64,000 nt of DNA from Patagioenas fasciata (taxonomy: Eukaryota > Chordata > Aves > Columbiformes > Columbidae): contig NC_092520.1 of NCBI RefSeq assembly GCF_037038585.1, positions 122,420,001 through 122,484,000 of the forward strand. Direction: 5' to 3'. The notes beneath the pieces are model-generated. The model saw only the letters and a program-made list of their open reading frames with translations, had not been told where the DNA came from and made no database searches. Both the position numbers and the translations under genes were made by a program. Of this stretch, positions 22,861-33,700 are shown one piece after another. Each line of letters starts with the position of its first letter. Position 1 is the stretch's first letter.

Positions 22861-23070
22861 TCGATGGCCGCTGGGCATGCCCATATGGTACCCGGGCAGA
22901 GAGAGAGAAAATTCCTGCCTGCCAGCCTCTTTCCATTTTTTTTCAGCCAAATTGAGTGTAGAATAGTTTTTCTGTTTGACTTCATTTGGTCCTCACCAGG
23001 ACAGGCATGTAACATACAGTGACTCAAGAATTGTGATTAGGTTTGAAATCGACTCCTCCCTGCTTTAATT

Positions 23071-23214
23071 TAAAGTGAAAACCAAACCAACCACCACACA
23101 AAACCAGCAACAAAAGAAAACAAAACATAACCAACAACAACAAAAAACCCACAAAACAAAAACAAACAAACAACACACCCCAAAACAAAACAAAAACAAA
23201 CAAAAAACACTAAC
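23071..23214. repeat. A/C-only low-complexity tract
   Basis: Roughly 145 bases composed almost only of A and C, built from AAC, AAAC and CCAAA units. 23129-23210 is 82 bases without a single G or T. It is part of a class of strand-asymmetric tracts seen several times in the window. Confidence 0.85.
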
Positions 23215-26200
23215 CCTTCAAGCCATTATTTTTAGCATGAGGTTCCCCAGTATGTGGCTTAAATCATTGAGCTTGGACTTGGATTCCAGTAACCCTGTAA
23301 GAATTTGGCCCAGATGGAAGTCTAAGTTATCAGATGCCTGAAGATGAGTATGTGAGTGTCACATAAAAGCCTTTCTGTAAGAGTAAGGTGTTCAAAGCTT
23401 GCTGCGTAGAAACAGAAAAGATTTTTTAAAAGAGGCTTGAAGCATCGCTAAATGCAACTCCATGGCATGTTGAAACCTGTAAAGCAGACTTGAGTCAGAA
23501 TCTGAGGTCACGTATAACACAAATGTAATGCTGTGACATTACCTGGGTTTGCTGAATATGGTCTTTAACACGTGCATTATGCAGTTGTGAAAGCAACACA
23601 CTGGAAAGCTAAGCAGCAAGGTCTTTTTGCTTACAAGTGGCTTTCATTTGCTCACGGATAGAAGCAAGAAATTTGTATTTGTTTTCAGTCATGAACATGC
23701 CTGGTGAAGTCAGTGGCAGGCCTGGGAAATTCAGTGGAGGGAGTGACCTTTACCAGCCCTCTGCAGTTTGTGTTACTGCAGTCGTGTCCTGGTGCTGCTG
23801 GGCCCTGCAACCGGGGGCATGGAAAGAGCTGCCAGCCCAGAGCCCCTGGGGTGCATAGGGCAGGTGGGCCGCCTCAGCCGCTGCCTGGTTTCCACCTCTC
23901 TGACACACAGGGGACAGCTGTGAGGATGCCCTGGTCCTGGCAAGCCTCTACCTGTATCCAGAATTACTGAAGAGAAGCTGCCAAATTCATGTATACTGTG
24001 ATTAAGTTATAAAAGACACACCCATCACTAACCAATTGGCATGAGATAAATACTTTCTGACCACCTGCAAAATGAGGGGATATTTTTTGAGTTTTAGATC
24101 CTTCTCCATGACAAGAGGAAGAGAGAAGATTAAGTGATACATTGTTTAGAAGCAGAGTGCTTAGTTTGTATTTAACTAATAATTAATACATGTAAGTAAG
24201 AAACTAAACAATTATAACTAATATCATCAGTTATTTCTTAGTATAGATGTATCATACGTCAAAATTTTCAAAAAATTGTAATGCATATGTAGTAATTATG
24301 TGAATATAAGCAACACAAGAACATCCAGTCTTTGGAGCACTTATGGAGGATGATCCCCAGTGTTCCCCAGCACTGATAAAATGAAGAATGCTGCTCAACT
24401 GTATAACTGACTCTGCTGTTAAGTTTATTTCTTCGTTTCATTACCTTTTGCCTTGCTTTTTTTTTTCTTACACAGTATTGCAGTAGCTTTTTATACAAGG
24501 TACCTTTCCGTCCTGTAAATTAATTAAGCACGGTTTCTTTATTCAAGAAGCACCCCTATAGTTTGCGCAGCATGCTCTGGCCATCACAGAAGCTGGCTGT
24601 GGGAGAGCACAGGCTGCCTGGGGATCCCAAGACCCGATTCATTAGTTAAGAGTTGCTGATAATAGGCTTTGCTGCCTGGGATTTCCTGGGGAAACAGCCC
24701 ATCTTCACATGGACCCAGAGTTTTCTCGTTTACGGAGATGTTTGCCTCATTGCAGCTGTGTTGAAAGCCTTGTGAAGTGCTCCGGCTTCATTTTCACGTA
24801 CATGTGTGTTTTAAAAAGCTGGGCACCGAAATTATATTTGGTAACCAGAACAGGGTATTAGTTACCTTACATAGTCTTTGCTAGATTTAAAGTCATCACT
24901 TATCAGAGCAGGCAAACATTAGAAAGATCTGCATACACTTTAATTCCAGAAGAAGCACTATATGAAGCAGAAATTTTGTTTCATTTATTGTTTATGTTAG
25001 CAGATAATTCTTCCTGACTCTGCAATTAACTTTGAGCAGTAAGCCAATGGAAAGCTTCTAAAAAGCTCTGCAGGGGGATAATGATTACTTAATCCTGTCT
25101 GAGGAGATTTTAATGGCAATAATATGAAATCATATTATATTTAAAATGGTTCCTTAAGGACAAGACAAAGCTCAGGAAAGGCCCCAGCAAGGATTATTTG
25201 ATTTCAGGGAACATCGGATTATGTCTTTAAAACTTCTCTTCCATCTGTTTCCTAGCATGTGATGTTACGTCTCTTTCCTTTCAAAGTCTCCTGTACCAGG
25301 TTGCCCCAATAAGATTTTTAATCAGTGGGGAAAAAAATAAAAAGGTGTCTGTTTGCCTCTTGGTTCCTTTCCAAACAGGAGGACTTCCAAATTAGCTCTA
25401 GCATCCTACACAGCTTGAAACACCCTCATGTGGTGTAAATTAAGTATTGAATAGCTCGGTATTGTCAAACAAGCGACTCACAGATGCCAGTGCTTGGCTT
25501 AAAGAGGCAAGTAAAAGCAAGGGAGAGAAGCAGGTAATACATTGATATGAACTGACGCTGGCGCTATGAGCTGTGGGCAGAGAAAGTGGGGAAGTCAATA
25601 TTACCAAGAGTATATGACATGATGGGCAGCTAAGTATCTGCAATGAACTTAGGAAATGCAAAAAGTGCTGTGATAGTCACGGTGTTTTCCTGACCCGACA
25701 TAAAATGGGACATGAACACCACTATTTGGTCTACCGCACTTGAAGCAGCAGTGTTTCAAATGCAGTGATGTCTGCAGAGCTTGGTGATTGAGTGTGTCTG
25801 GTGGTTTTAAATGTTAAATAATTCCATTGCAGTCAGGGTAAAAATGGTAATGAACAGCTTGGAAGAATCTGAGTATACTTACATGAAATGTTGAGCAATT
25901 AGCTTCTCTCTGTGAGAGTGAATCCTGCAGCTTTCTTCTCATCAGTAGCAAAGTGACCTTTAAAATGTGCAGATGACACAGAAGCTGTTTGAATAACTTA
26001 TTTGATCTATTGTCTGCTGATAAATTACACATAAGGATTTGGAATTTACATGGCACAGCAGATCTTTGACTGAAATGGAAGATTTTGAAAACATTAACTC
26101 AAAGCTTTTTAACAGTAGCAATGTGCCCTGTTGAATAATGGGACGTGTTATCTTGGTGTTTAACTTAGTAAGGAGAAAGAGATTAAGCTTGCTGTAGCAC

Positions 26201-28333
26201 TTGCTGTTATCAACTTGTTTTCAGTTGCTTTAAAGCACTTTGAAAAGTTTGTTGTTCTGGCTGTGTATTCTGCAGTCCAAGGGCTGCATGTTAAAAACTA
26301 AGTAAACACATTTGTGTTTAGCATTGTCTAACAGTGAAAACCCTATGTCTCTTAGCATTTAAATAGCACTAGCCTGATCCACACAGCTCATCTTTTAACT
26401 GTGTATTTGAAAACAGGAGGGTTAGGGGTGTGGGAATGGGACGGGAGCATCAAGATTGTCTGGGCTGCCTGTGACATCGGCTTGTACTCTGCACCAAAGC
26501 ACAAAGGAATATATGAGCCCTTTCAGTAAGTCCACATAAGGCATACATACGGCTATATAATCTCTGGGAAAAGTGGATAGTAAAGTTTTAGTCAGGCCAT
26601 CCTCACTGTTGTGATTCATATGTGAATGCTCCAGCAATGCGGAAAAATACCTACTGACCTTGATGCAGAATTTAAAAAATTGTCTATAGGATGAGGTTTT
26701 TCCTGCCTGCTTAAGTATTCATTTCTACAGCCACTTAAACACATGCTTGAAGTGGAACATTTGAATGGTCTCGAGTGACAAGACCCTAGATAATTTGTGG
26801 GTTTAGTCTGTGGAAAATAAAATTGTATTATTAATGCACATTTGTTCCCTCTGGACGTTGCAATTAACGTTCATCATTGCGGGGATACAGAACAGGATTA
26901 CAGAGTTTTGTGGAGGTGGAAAGAAGTTTAGGTTTTGGGAAAGGGAACAGGCAACTAAGTGCTCTTCTTCTCTAGAAAAGCATAGGGAGGATTTTTGGAC
27001 CATAAGGAAGTTCTGCTAGTGGTTACTGCCAGCAAGTATCTGTGCATCACATCTGATGTTCCCAGCTGGAATCTCACCCTGCAGTGCTGAATGGAAGCAC
27101 CTCCTCTTTCCCTCGGCATTCTGATTTTGAGCTGCCGGCTTCCCGCACAGTCTAAACATACTTTGCAGCTTGGAGGTCTCAAAACCATCTTAACTACAAG
27201 AGCCAGCATATACTCATGCTGCACATTGTAGAGTGGGGATGCTGATACTAGTTGTGAACCAGTGAGAAAGTCGCTGTGCTGTGGTAGTGATGCAGCACCC
27301 CAATACTGTCACGCACTCTGGTTCTATTCAAAAGCAATGGTAAAGGGTCAGAGACTTTGGGAGACTGTGAAGGGAGCACGTTTGAGACCCGCCCCCTTCT
27401 AGCTTTAGATCCCCTCTTTTCTAGCTGATCTGATGGCAGAGAACTGCTAAGACCTGCTTTCACGGTAGAGGTAATTAGACTCCTTCTTCCACACCAGAAC
27501 GCACTCTGCCTGTTCCCCTTCAGATTCTGCTGTCTGTCATACACACTCCATCTTCTTTATGTCATTTGAAAGATAGGAAAAGCAGGATGGGGCCTGGCAA
27601 GGACACTGGAAGTATCGTGTCAGCACTCAGCCTGAATCGTTTTGGCTCTGGACTACAGCTTCAATGTTTACAGTTACACTGACCGCAGTGAAGTACTGCC
27701 CACAAGACACAAAGATGTCCTTGAGAACATAACAGCCTCAGTGAAATGGCTACCCCTGTACTGCAAAGCTTTCCCATCCTGGAAAGCTACACTTTGAAAG
27801 AGCCACGGCTGCCAAATGTATTTAAGGAGTTCACACATGCTGTTTGATGGGTGGTCCCAAGCTGTGATGGTGGGAATGTGAGAAAGAGAGTGAAGGAACA
27901 TAAAGTAGTCATTTAAAGGAGATAAACTTGCAGGGATACAGACTGCAGCTCCCACGTAACAATGCATCTTTTGATTGATGCCGTAAGTTTAATTGCACGA
28001 GAAAATGTTTATGATCCCACAGGTATGGCTTTGAATAGCGTGGCTGATTCTCTCCTACATCAGAGGCAAGTGTACCAGGTGGTCTAAATGGCAAGGGGAA
28101 GCAGGGCTTCCGGACAGCTGGATGCACACCAAACCTGCCCTCCATGTTCCTCCTTGAGCATGATGAGTCCCTGGTCAGGAGTGCTTTATGAAAACCTATT
28201 AAGGAAATTGCATTGTTTTTAAGATTGTCCAGTATCAAAGCTTTAAATGCAAGGTGTCTTTGTTTGCTTCCTTGAAAAGGAAAATGCAGATTCATGGAAG
28301 GAGATAGATTCTGGTTGTGTTAGGTGAAAATAC
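23215..28333. other. Intergenic sequence, no gene seen
   Basis: About 5 kb of AT-rich DNA. Short open frames are scattered on both strands with no recognisable domain, no splice-supported chain and no CpG island. No repeat family is recognised. Confidence 0.55.
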
Positions 28334-28413
28334 ATAGAATCACAGAATCATTTTGGTTGGAAGAGACACTCAGGATCATCGAGTCCAACCATAACCTAAC
28401 TCCAGCACTAAAT
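28334..28413 (-). repeat. CR1 LINE 3' end, short fragment
   Basis: ATAGAATCACAGAATCATTT followed by TGGTTGGAAGAGACACTCAGGATCATCGAGTCCAACC is the reverse complement of the CR1 3' terminus. Only about 80 bp remain, so this is a severely 5'-truncated insertion. Confidence 0.88.
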
Positions 28414-29930
28414 AGTTGACATATATATTTACAGATACATCAAGTTTATGTATACTTTATCTAGTTCAATTATAGCAGCTTTACTGTATATTAATGGAAG
28501 CATTCTGTGAATAATGTGTAAACTTTAATATGTCAACTGAAAAATACCTGTTTATTTAAAAAATACTTCCTCACAGACAAAACTGAGGGCTTCTGAAATA
28601 TATATCCTTGGCATTTAGTATTCCACCTTCAGTAATCTGACAGTGAAAAATTATCTTTCAGAGCAATGTTTGGATTTTTTTTACTAGCGTATGATGGAGT
28701 AGACCTCAGTGTTGTATACCTGGTTGTCTGTATGCCCTGTGTGAAGAATATGGAAATAGTATTTGTACATATTTGTAAGGAGCAGTTAAGAGAACTTGCT
28801 CACAAAGCATTATCCTTTAAATATATGTAATAACACAAGGGAGCAAAAAAATACATCTTAGAGGATCTAGTTTGTGTATCACAGCAAATCCAGAAACTGG
28901 TTTGGACAAAATGCTTTACCCAACAGCTAAATGCAGTGGAAGACAGAATGTGAGACTCTCAGGGACAAGGAATTGCTGTTTAGGCTGCCCTATCTTGCTC
29001 CTTAAATCTTCTGCTGTGGTGTTGATTCTTGTCAGGTGCGGTGCATAAATCACTCTTAGCTAATAAACTTACTAACCAGCCAACATTGTGAAACCATGAT
29101 GTTACCCCTCTGTATTGGGGGTAGTAGCTTCTCTGGGGCTACAGCAGAGTGAACACCAGAACGCAAACTCACAGATGTTTCCTGTTTTATGTGAGGTAGC
29201 CATGCAGATAACAATTCACACACAGGGCTGAGGTATCAATATTTGCATTATTTGCAGTTCTGTGCAGAAAAGTGTGCTGGATGATCTTTTGCAAAGCTAG
29301 CACACTCAGAGCAGGCTGAGTTACATGTTTAGACATTTCAACTTTTAACTATTCTTAACATTTGATATATATTTATGCCTGCTCAAAGTCTATTGGTCTG
29401 AACTTTTCTTGCCTTGGTTTAAAAGGTACAGTAAACAAAATCTTCTATGCATGTTCAGTGATCAGGGGTCTTCTCCTGGAGGTGGGTAGTCTTTGATGGG
29501 GAGGTGTGGTTTTGTATTAAAATGAACGTTTAATGAGAGTAGTTCAATAAAGTTCACAATATACCACTAGTCCTTGCCAAATTTCATAATCTGTTGCTAT
29601 GTGCATATTATTCAAGCTTCATCTCCAGGTTTGTCCTTCAAGTGTCTCTCATAAGAAACCAATTCCTGTTCTGCTTGAATCATATTATTTGGTTCATGGT
29701 CTGCTTTGACCATTTATAAAACTCCATTAAACTTAACAGAGACATTAGTGCCATCAACAGTGAAGCTGGCTCAGAAGGCTCTGAATTTCAGGTGACTGGG
29801 GCTGCAGAAGCCCTGCATGGTGCCACCTCCAGCCCCGGGCTGACATCTCTCCAGTACCAGACCACACTGTTACTCTCCTCTCACCTGGACCAACACTACA
29901 CCAGTTTCATTGGTCAGATGGTGCAGGAAG
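28414..29930. other. Intergenic sequence upstream of PLCXD2
   Basis: AT-rich non-coding sequence between two CR1 fragments. A loose CTCF-like match (13 of 15, minus strand) lies at 29819-29833. Nothing else is supported. Confidence 0.45.
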
Positions 29931-30270
29931 AGAATCACAGAATGGTTGGGGTTGGAAGGGACCTCTGGAGATCATCTAGTTCAACCACCTGCTAAAGCAG
30001 GTTCACCCAGACTACATCACACAGGAATGTGTCCAGGCAAGTCTTCAATGTCTCCAGAGAAGGAGACTCCACAATCTCTCTGGGCAGCCTGGTCCAGTGC
30101 TTTGGCACCCTCCATGTGAAGAAGTTTTTCCTCATATTCAGATGGAACCTCCTGTGCTTCAGTCTGTGCCCATTGCCCCTCATCCTATCACTGCGCACCA
30201 CTGAGAGGAGTCTGGTCCCATCCTCTTGATACCCACCCTTGAGAGCACAGATATGTTCCCCTCTCAGAAG
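29931..30270 (-). repeat. CR1 LINE fragment abutting the PLCXD2 promoter
   Basis: Starts with AGAATCACAGAATGGTTGGG and GTTGGAAGGGACCTCTGGAGATCATCTAGTTCAACC (CR1 3' end, reversed). It runs through CTGGGCAGCCTGGTCCAGTGC to about 30270, where CR1 similarity stops at the edge of the CpG island. It is closely similar to the copy at 46911, so the two belong to one subfamily. Confidence 0.92.
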
Positions 30271-30372
30271 ACAAGCACTGCTGACGGCTGTTCCAGCCGC
30301 CGTCCCGCGGAAGGAATCACTCCGCGGCGGATGCACCTTCCCTTCACAGAAGGTGCCGCGAAACCGACACAG

Positions 30373-30475
30373 TGACGTACCGCACTACCGCGGGGGTGGG
30401 GCGAGCAGCGGACAGCCAATGGCTGGCCGCTCTGAAGGTGCCACGCCCGGCCGGGCCGCACCTGTTACATAAGGC
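30373..30475 (+). promoter_or_regulatory. PLCXD2: PLCXD2 core promoter elements
   Basis: Ordered elements upstream of the start codon: a CRE half-site TGACGT (30373-30378), a GC/KLF-type box GGGGGTGGGGCG (30392-30403), a CCAAT box in CAGCCAATGG (CCAAT at 30416-30420), and a weak TATA-like ACATAAGG (about 30466-30473). If the last one is used, transcription would begin near 30495-30505. The motifs are seen directly, and their function is inferred. Confidence 0.5.
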
Positions 30476-30562
30476 GGCCGGGCGGCCCAGCCCGCCCCCA
30501 ACCACGCCGACCCTTCAGCCACTGCTGCCTTGCCCTGCCCGGCCCGGCTCCCCGGCCCGGGG

Positions 30563-30713
30563 ATGAGGCCGCCGGCCGGGAGGGAAGGCGGCCGGCGGCG
30601 GCGGCGGCAGCGGTGGGCCGCCGCGGGGCCTATGGCGGAGAGTAACGCGGACTGGATGGGCTCGCTGCCGGCGGCGCTGCACTCCTACCCACTCTCCAAC
30701 CTGGCCATCCCGG
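30563..30713 (+). CDS. PLCXD2: PLCXD2 exon 1 (start codon and N-terminus)
   Basis: Donor CCCG|GTAGGG; the exon leaves in phase 1. The ATG at 30563 has G at -3 and would add an Arg-rich leader (RRRRR) encoded by a GGC repeat. The ATG at 30632 gives [20 protein letters not shown], which aligns with the conserved start of the family (NADWM-x-SLP...PLSNLAIPG). The conserved part begins after the second ATG, so the upstream 23 residues may be untranslated or lineage-specific. Confidence 0.85.
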
Positions 30714-33700
30714 GTAGGGCGGCGGGGCGGGGCCGGCAGGGGTTGTTTGGGTGCTGGGGCCTGTTCCCACCGCCGGGGCCTGGCGCTGGGGGGAGTCGGC
30801 GGCCTCGTGTTCCCCGTTGGTGAAGCGCTTGTGCCGAGCCCGGTTGTGCCCGGGGCTGTCACCGCAGGCTTGGCCGGGAGGCTTTTGCCCCTGCTCGGGG
30901 GCAGAGGCTGAGTGTTTGCTTCAGTTGTGGTGGCCGTGTGGAAAGTCTGTCCTCAGGCGTCAGCGCCTGTTCGCGGATAAGGGCTGACAGGAATCCTGTC
31001 CGTTGCGGAGGGGAAGAAGCGCTTAGTCTTCTGTAAATACAGCTGGGAGTTTCTAACCCGTTGACCTGCTTGTTTTCATTGTCTTTAAGAAAAGGTAGCT
31101 GTGATCCCTGGAGGTCCTCTTTAAGGTTTTCATGTTGTTTAAGCAAGGCTGAAAGCTGGTAGGAAGAAAGGTTTGTTGGCATTGAATTTAACAGCTGGAG
31201 GTTCATCAAATAGAAATGCCTTTTGTAGGCGAACCTGCATATAGCTTGTCAGAGAGTCAAAGAGCACAGCACCGTCATGAAGTACCCCATGCATGATGTT
31301 ACACTGAAGACACTAAAATACTGTGAATACTTACTAAATGTCCCCCTTCCCTAGCAGAACTTAAAATAACTAACGCCCAGATCCAGCACAGAGCTTCTGT
31401 GTTAACAAATTGGTAAGGGTGAGTGTCATCACTTCTGGTTTACAGACAGATAAACTGACTAATGAGGAAGACAACAGATGACCTTACAGTTACTTAGTAA
31501 TAGGAAGAATTTGTATCTGCAGATAGCAAAAAATCTAGTATTGCTTGTAGATGTCAGTAGAGGAGATTTTAAGGGTAACTATTGAAGCCTTTCATTCTGA
31601 TATTGGATGTTAGACTGGTCATTAGTGATACAAGCTTGATACAGTTGAAATGTGTTGTTTTAATCAAAAGTAACACCTTTTCCCCACCTTAACAGTAGCA
31701 AGATCATTTTTGTAAACAGGGAGGGAGTAACAGAAAGAAAGTTTGGTGTTCATAAAAATTTGAAGTGGCTGCAGACTTTGAAACTTCATTCTCTGTTTTA
31801 GTGGACAGTAATAAATCAACTTTTTGTTGCTATAGCAGTTTAAGGGCTGCAAAACTTTGTTTACAGAAGGTTATGATACTGATTTGTGTTAGGTGTGTTG
31901 TTGCTGTCACTTAAAATGTTTGTGCAATGTTTGTAGCAGAAGAACAAAAAAATTAGAAGTTGTTTCAGTAATGCCACACTTTTTAAAATGAGTGGTGTTT
32001 TTTTGAAAAAGCTTGCAGTGTATGTGTATTTGTAGTTCAAGTTGCTGTATTTTCTTGCCTCTTTCCTGCACATACCTTGTGCAACCTCTGAGTAGGGAAA
32101 AAATGTCTTGGGTAGATGTTTGGGGATTTTTTCTTTTTTTTTTTTCTAGTTTAGTCCAATGATTCTTTTGTCAAAGTGGAGTTTTGGGGGCCTTTTTGGG
32201 CTCTGCGGTGATGTTGCTAACAGTGTGCAAGGAAAGAATTGTACAAACCAGGTTGCAGTTGAGGCGTTTGTTCACAGATGCTGAACAGCAATGAAGGCCT
32301 TCAAAAGAGATGAAAGGGAGGCTTGAGGTCAAATGAGAAGCATTTTTGTGTGTGCTTAATAACTGTATGTGCGTATGACAGGTGTGGCCTGCTTTTGTCC
32401 ATCTCCAGATGCATTTGTTTTCACTGCTAGATTGAGGGACACAACTTCTTTTTATTTTCATGCACCCCCCCACCCCACCAAGCTTCTTCCTCCCAACCAC
32501 TCTTCGTGCATAGGAGCAGCAAAGGAACTCTAATGAATGTGCCAGAGCAGTTGAAACCTTTAACTTTTTAAACTTTATTTGAAGTCAGCATTAAACATTG
32601 CTTGGTTTGTGGTTTTGGTGGTGGTTGTGTTTGTGTTTTGAGTGTTTTGTTGTTGTTGTTTTGGGGCTTTCTTGGTGGTGATGGTTGTTGTGTTTGATTA
32701 GTTGGTTTGGGGCGGGGGGGGGGTTTAACCTAGTTGCACTTTGGCAAAATGCAGCCTTTGAAGGCCATAAAATGCTAGTTTTTAAAAAAAAAGTTGGCAT
32801 GATCTGTGACTATTTAAAGTGAAATGATAGTATACGCAGAAAATAAACTGTTCAGATTTAATTCATTGTATGGTATTATATAAGGGAAAGTCTTGGTAGT
32901 TCTCTTGCATGGAACTAAGGATGATCTGTGTAGAGCTCTGCATCTTTATCTGTTGCACACAGTTTTGCTTTCAGATCTACTTGTTTTCCCTGGCTTTAAA
33001 AAAGGTAGCTGTGACATCTGGGGGTCCTTATTGTACACTAATCTATGATTCTCTGAGCTATTGCATGTTGTGTGAAACATGCTACGTGAGGACAGAGAAA
33101 ATAATTATTTCCTCAGTCTTTAGAACTGACTGGTTACAAGTAATGTTTAAGACGGGTATTTCATGAGGTATGCAGCTTTGGTATTTACCTGCTGACTTAA
33201 CTCTGTGCTCAAAACAAAGGAGAGACTTCGAAGAATTCAGGGTTATCTTCTAAGGTTTGGGTGCAGCCAGTTCCAGAGTTCAGACTTTTCTGTTGTCTCT
33301 ATTGGAAAAACTCTAGACTAGATAATAAGCTAGTGTAGTCTTGCTCAAGAAAAAGAGATGAGGTTTCCTGTGCAATGTGATGAGAGAATTTTTCAATGAC
33401 AAATTGCCAGATATCAAGTAACTAAAATGTCATCAACTTACATGCATACAATATAGTTAACAAATGAACCGCCTTCAACAAGTGGTGACCTTGTGTGAAA
33501 CTCAAGAGTTTTCTCTTAATTTTACTCCAGACTAATCCTCTTTGAATGTGGGTTTAAAAATGAACTCTTAAGGATTTTGATTGTGAATGTATGACCCTTG
33601 GCAGGGTGATGTATTGTAAATTACAGTATGTCTTTATCCTCAAGCTGCTTTGCTTCAAACAATTTCATGAAATCATGTACAACTGAGACACTGCTTTCTT

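Larger units (their letters stand above)
30290..31010 (+). promoter_or_regulatory. PLCXD2: PLCXD2 CpG island
   Basis: CpG-dense, GC-rich block covering the upstream region, exon 1 and the start of intron 1. It contains a (GGC)n stretch near 30590-30608. This is the usual promoter architecture of a broadly expressed vertebrate gene and fixes the 5' end of PLCXD2. Confidence 0.85.

Noticed and set aside
22421-23027. Open frames of 158 and 171 codons on the minus strand across the orphan CpG island
   Set aside because: Expected from GC-rich DNA with few stop codons. The proteins are Pro/Arg/Gly-rich and resemble nothing known.
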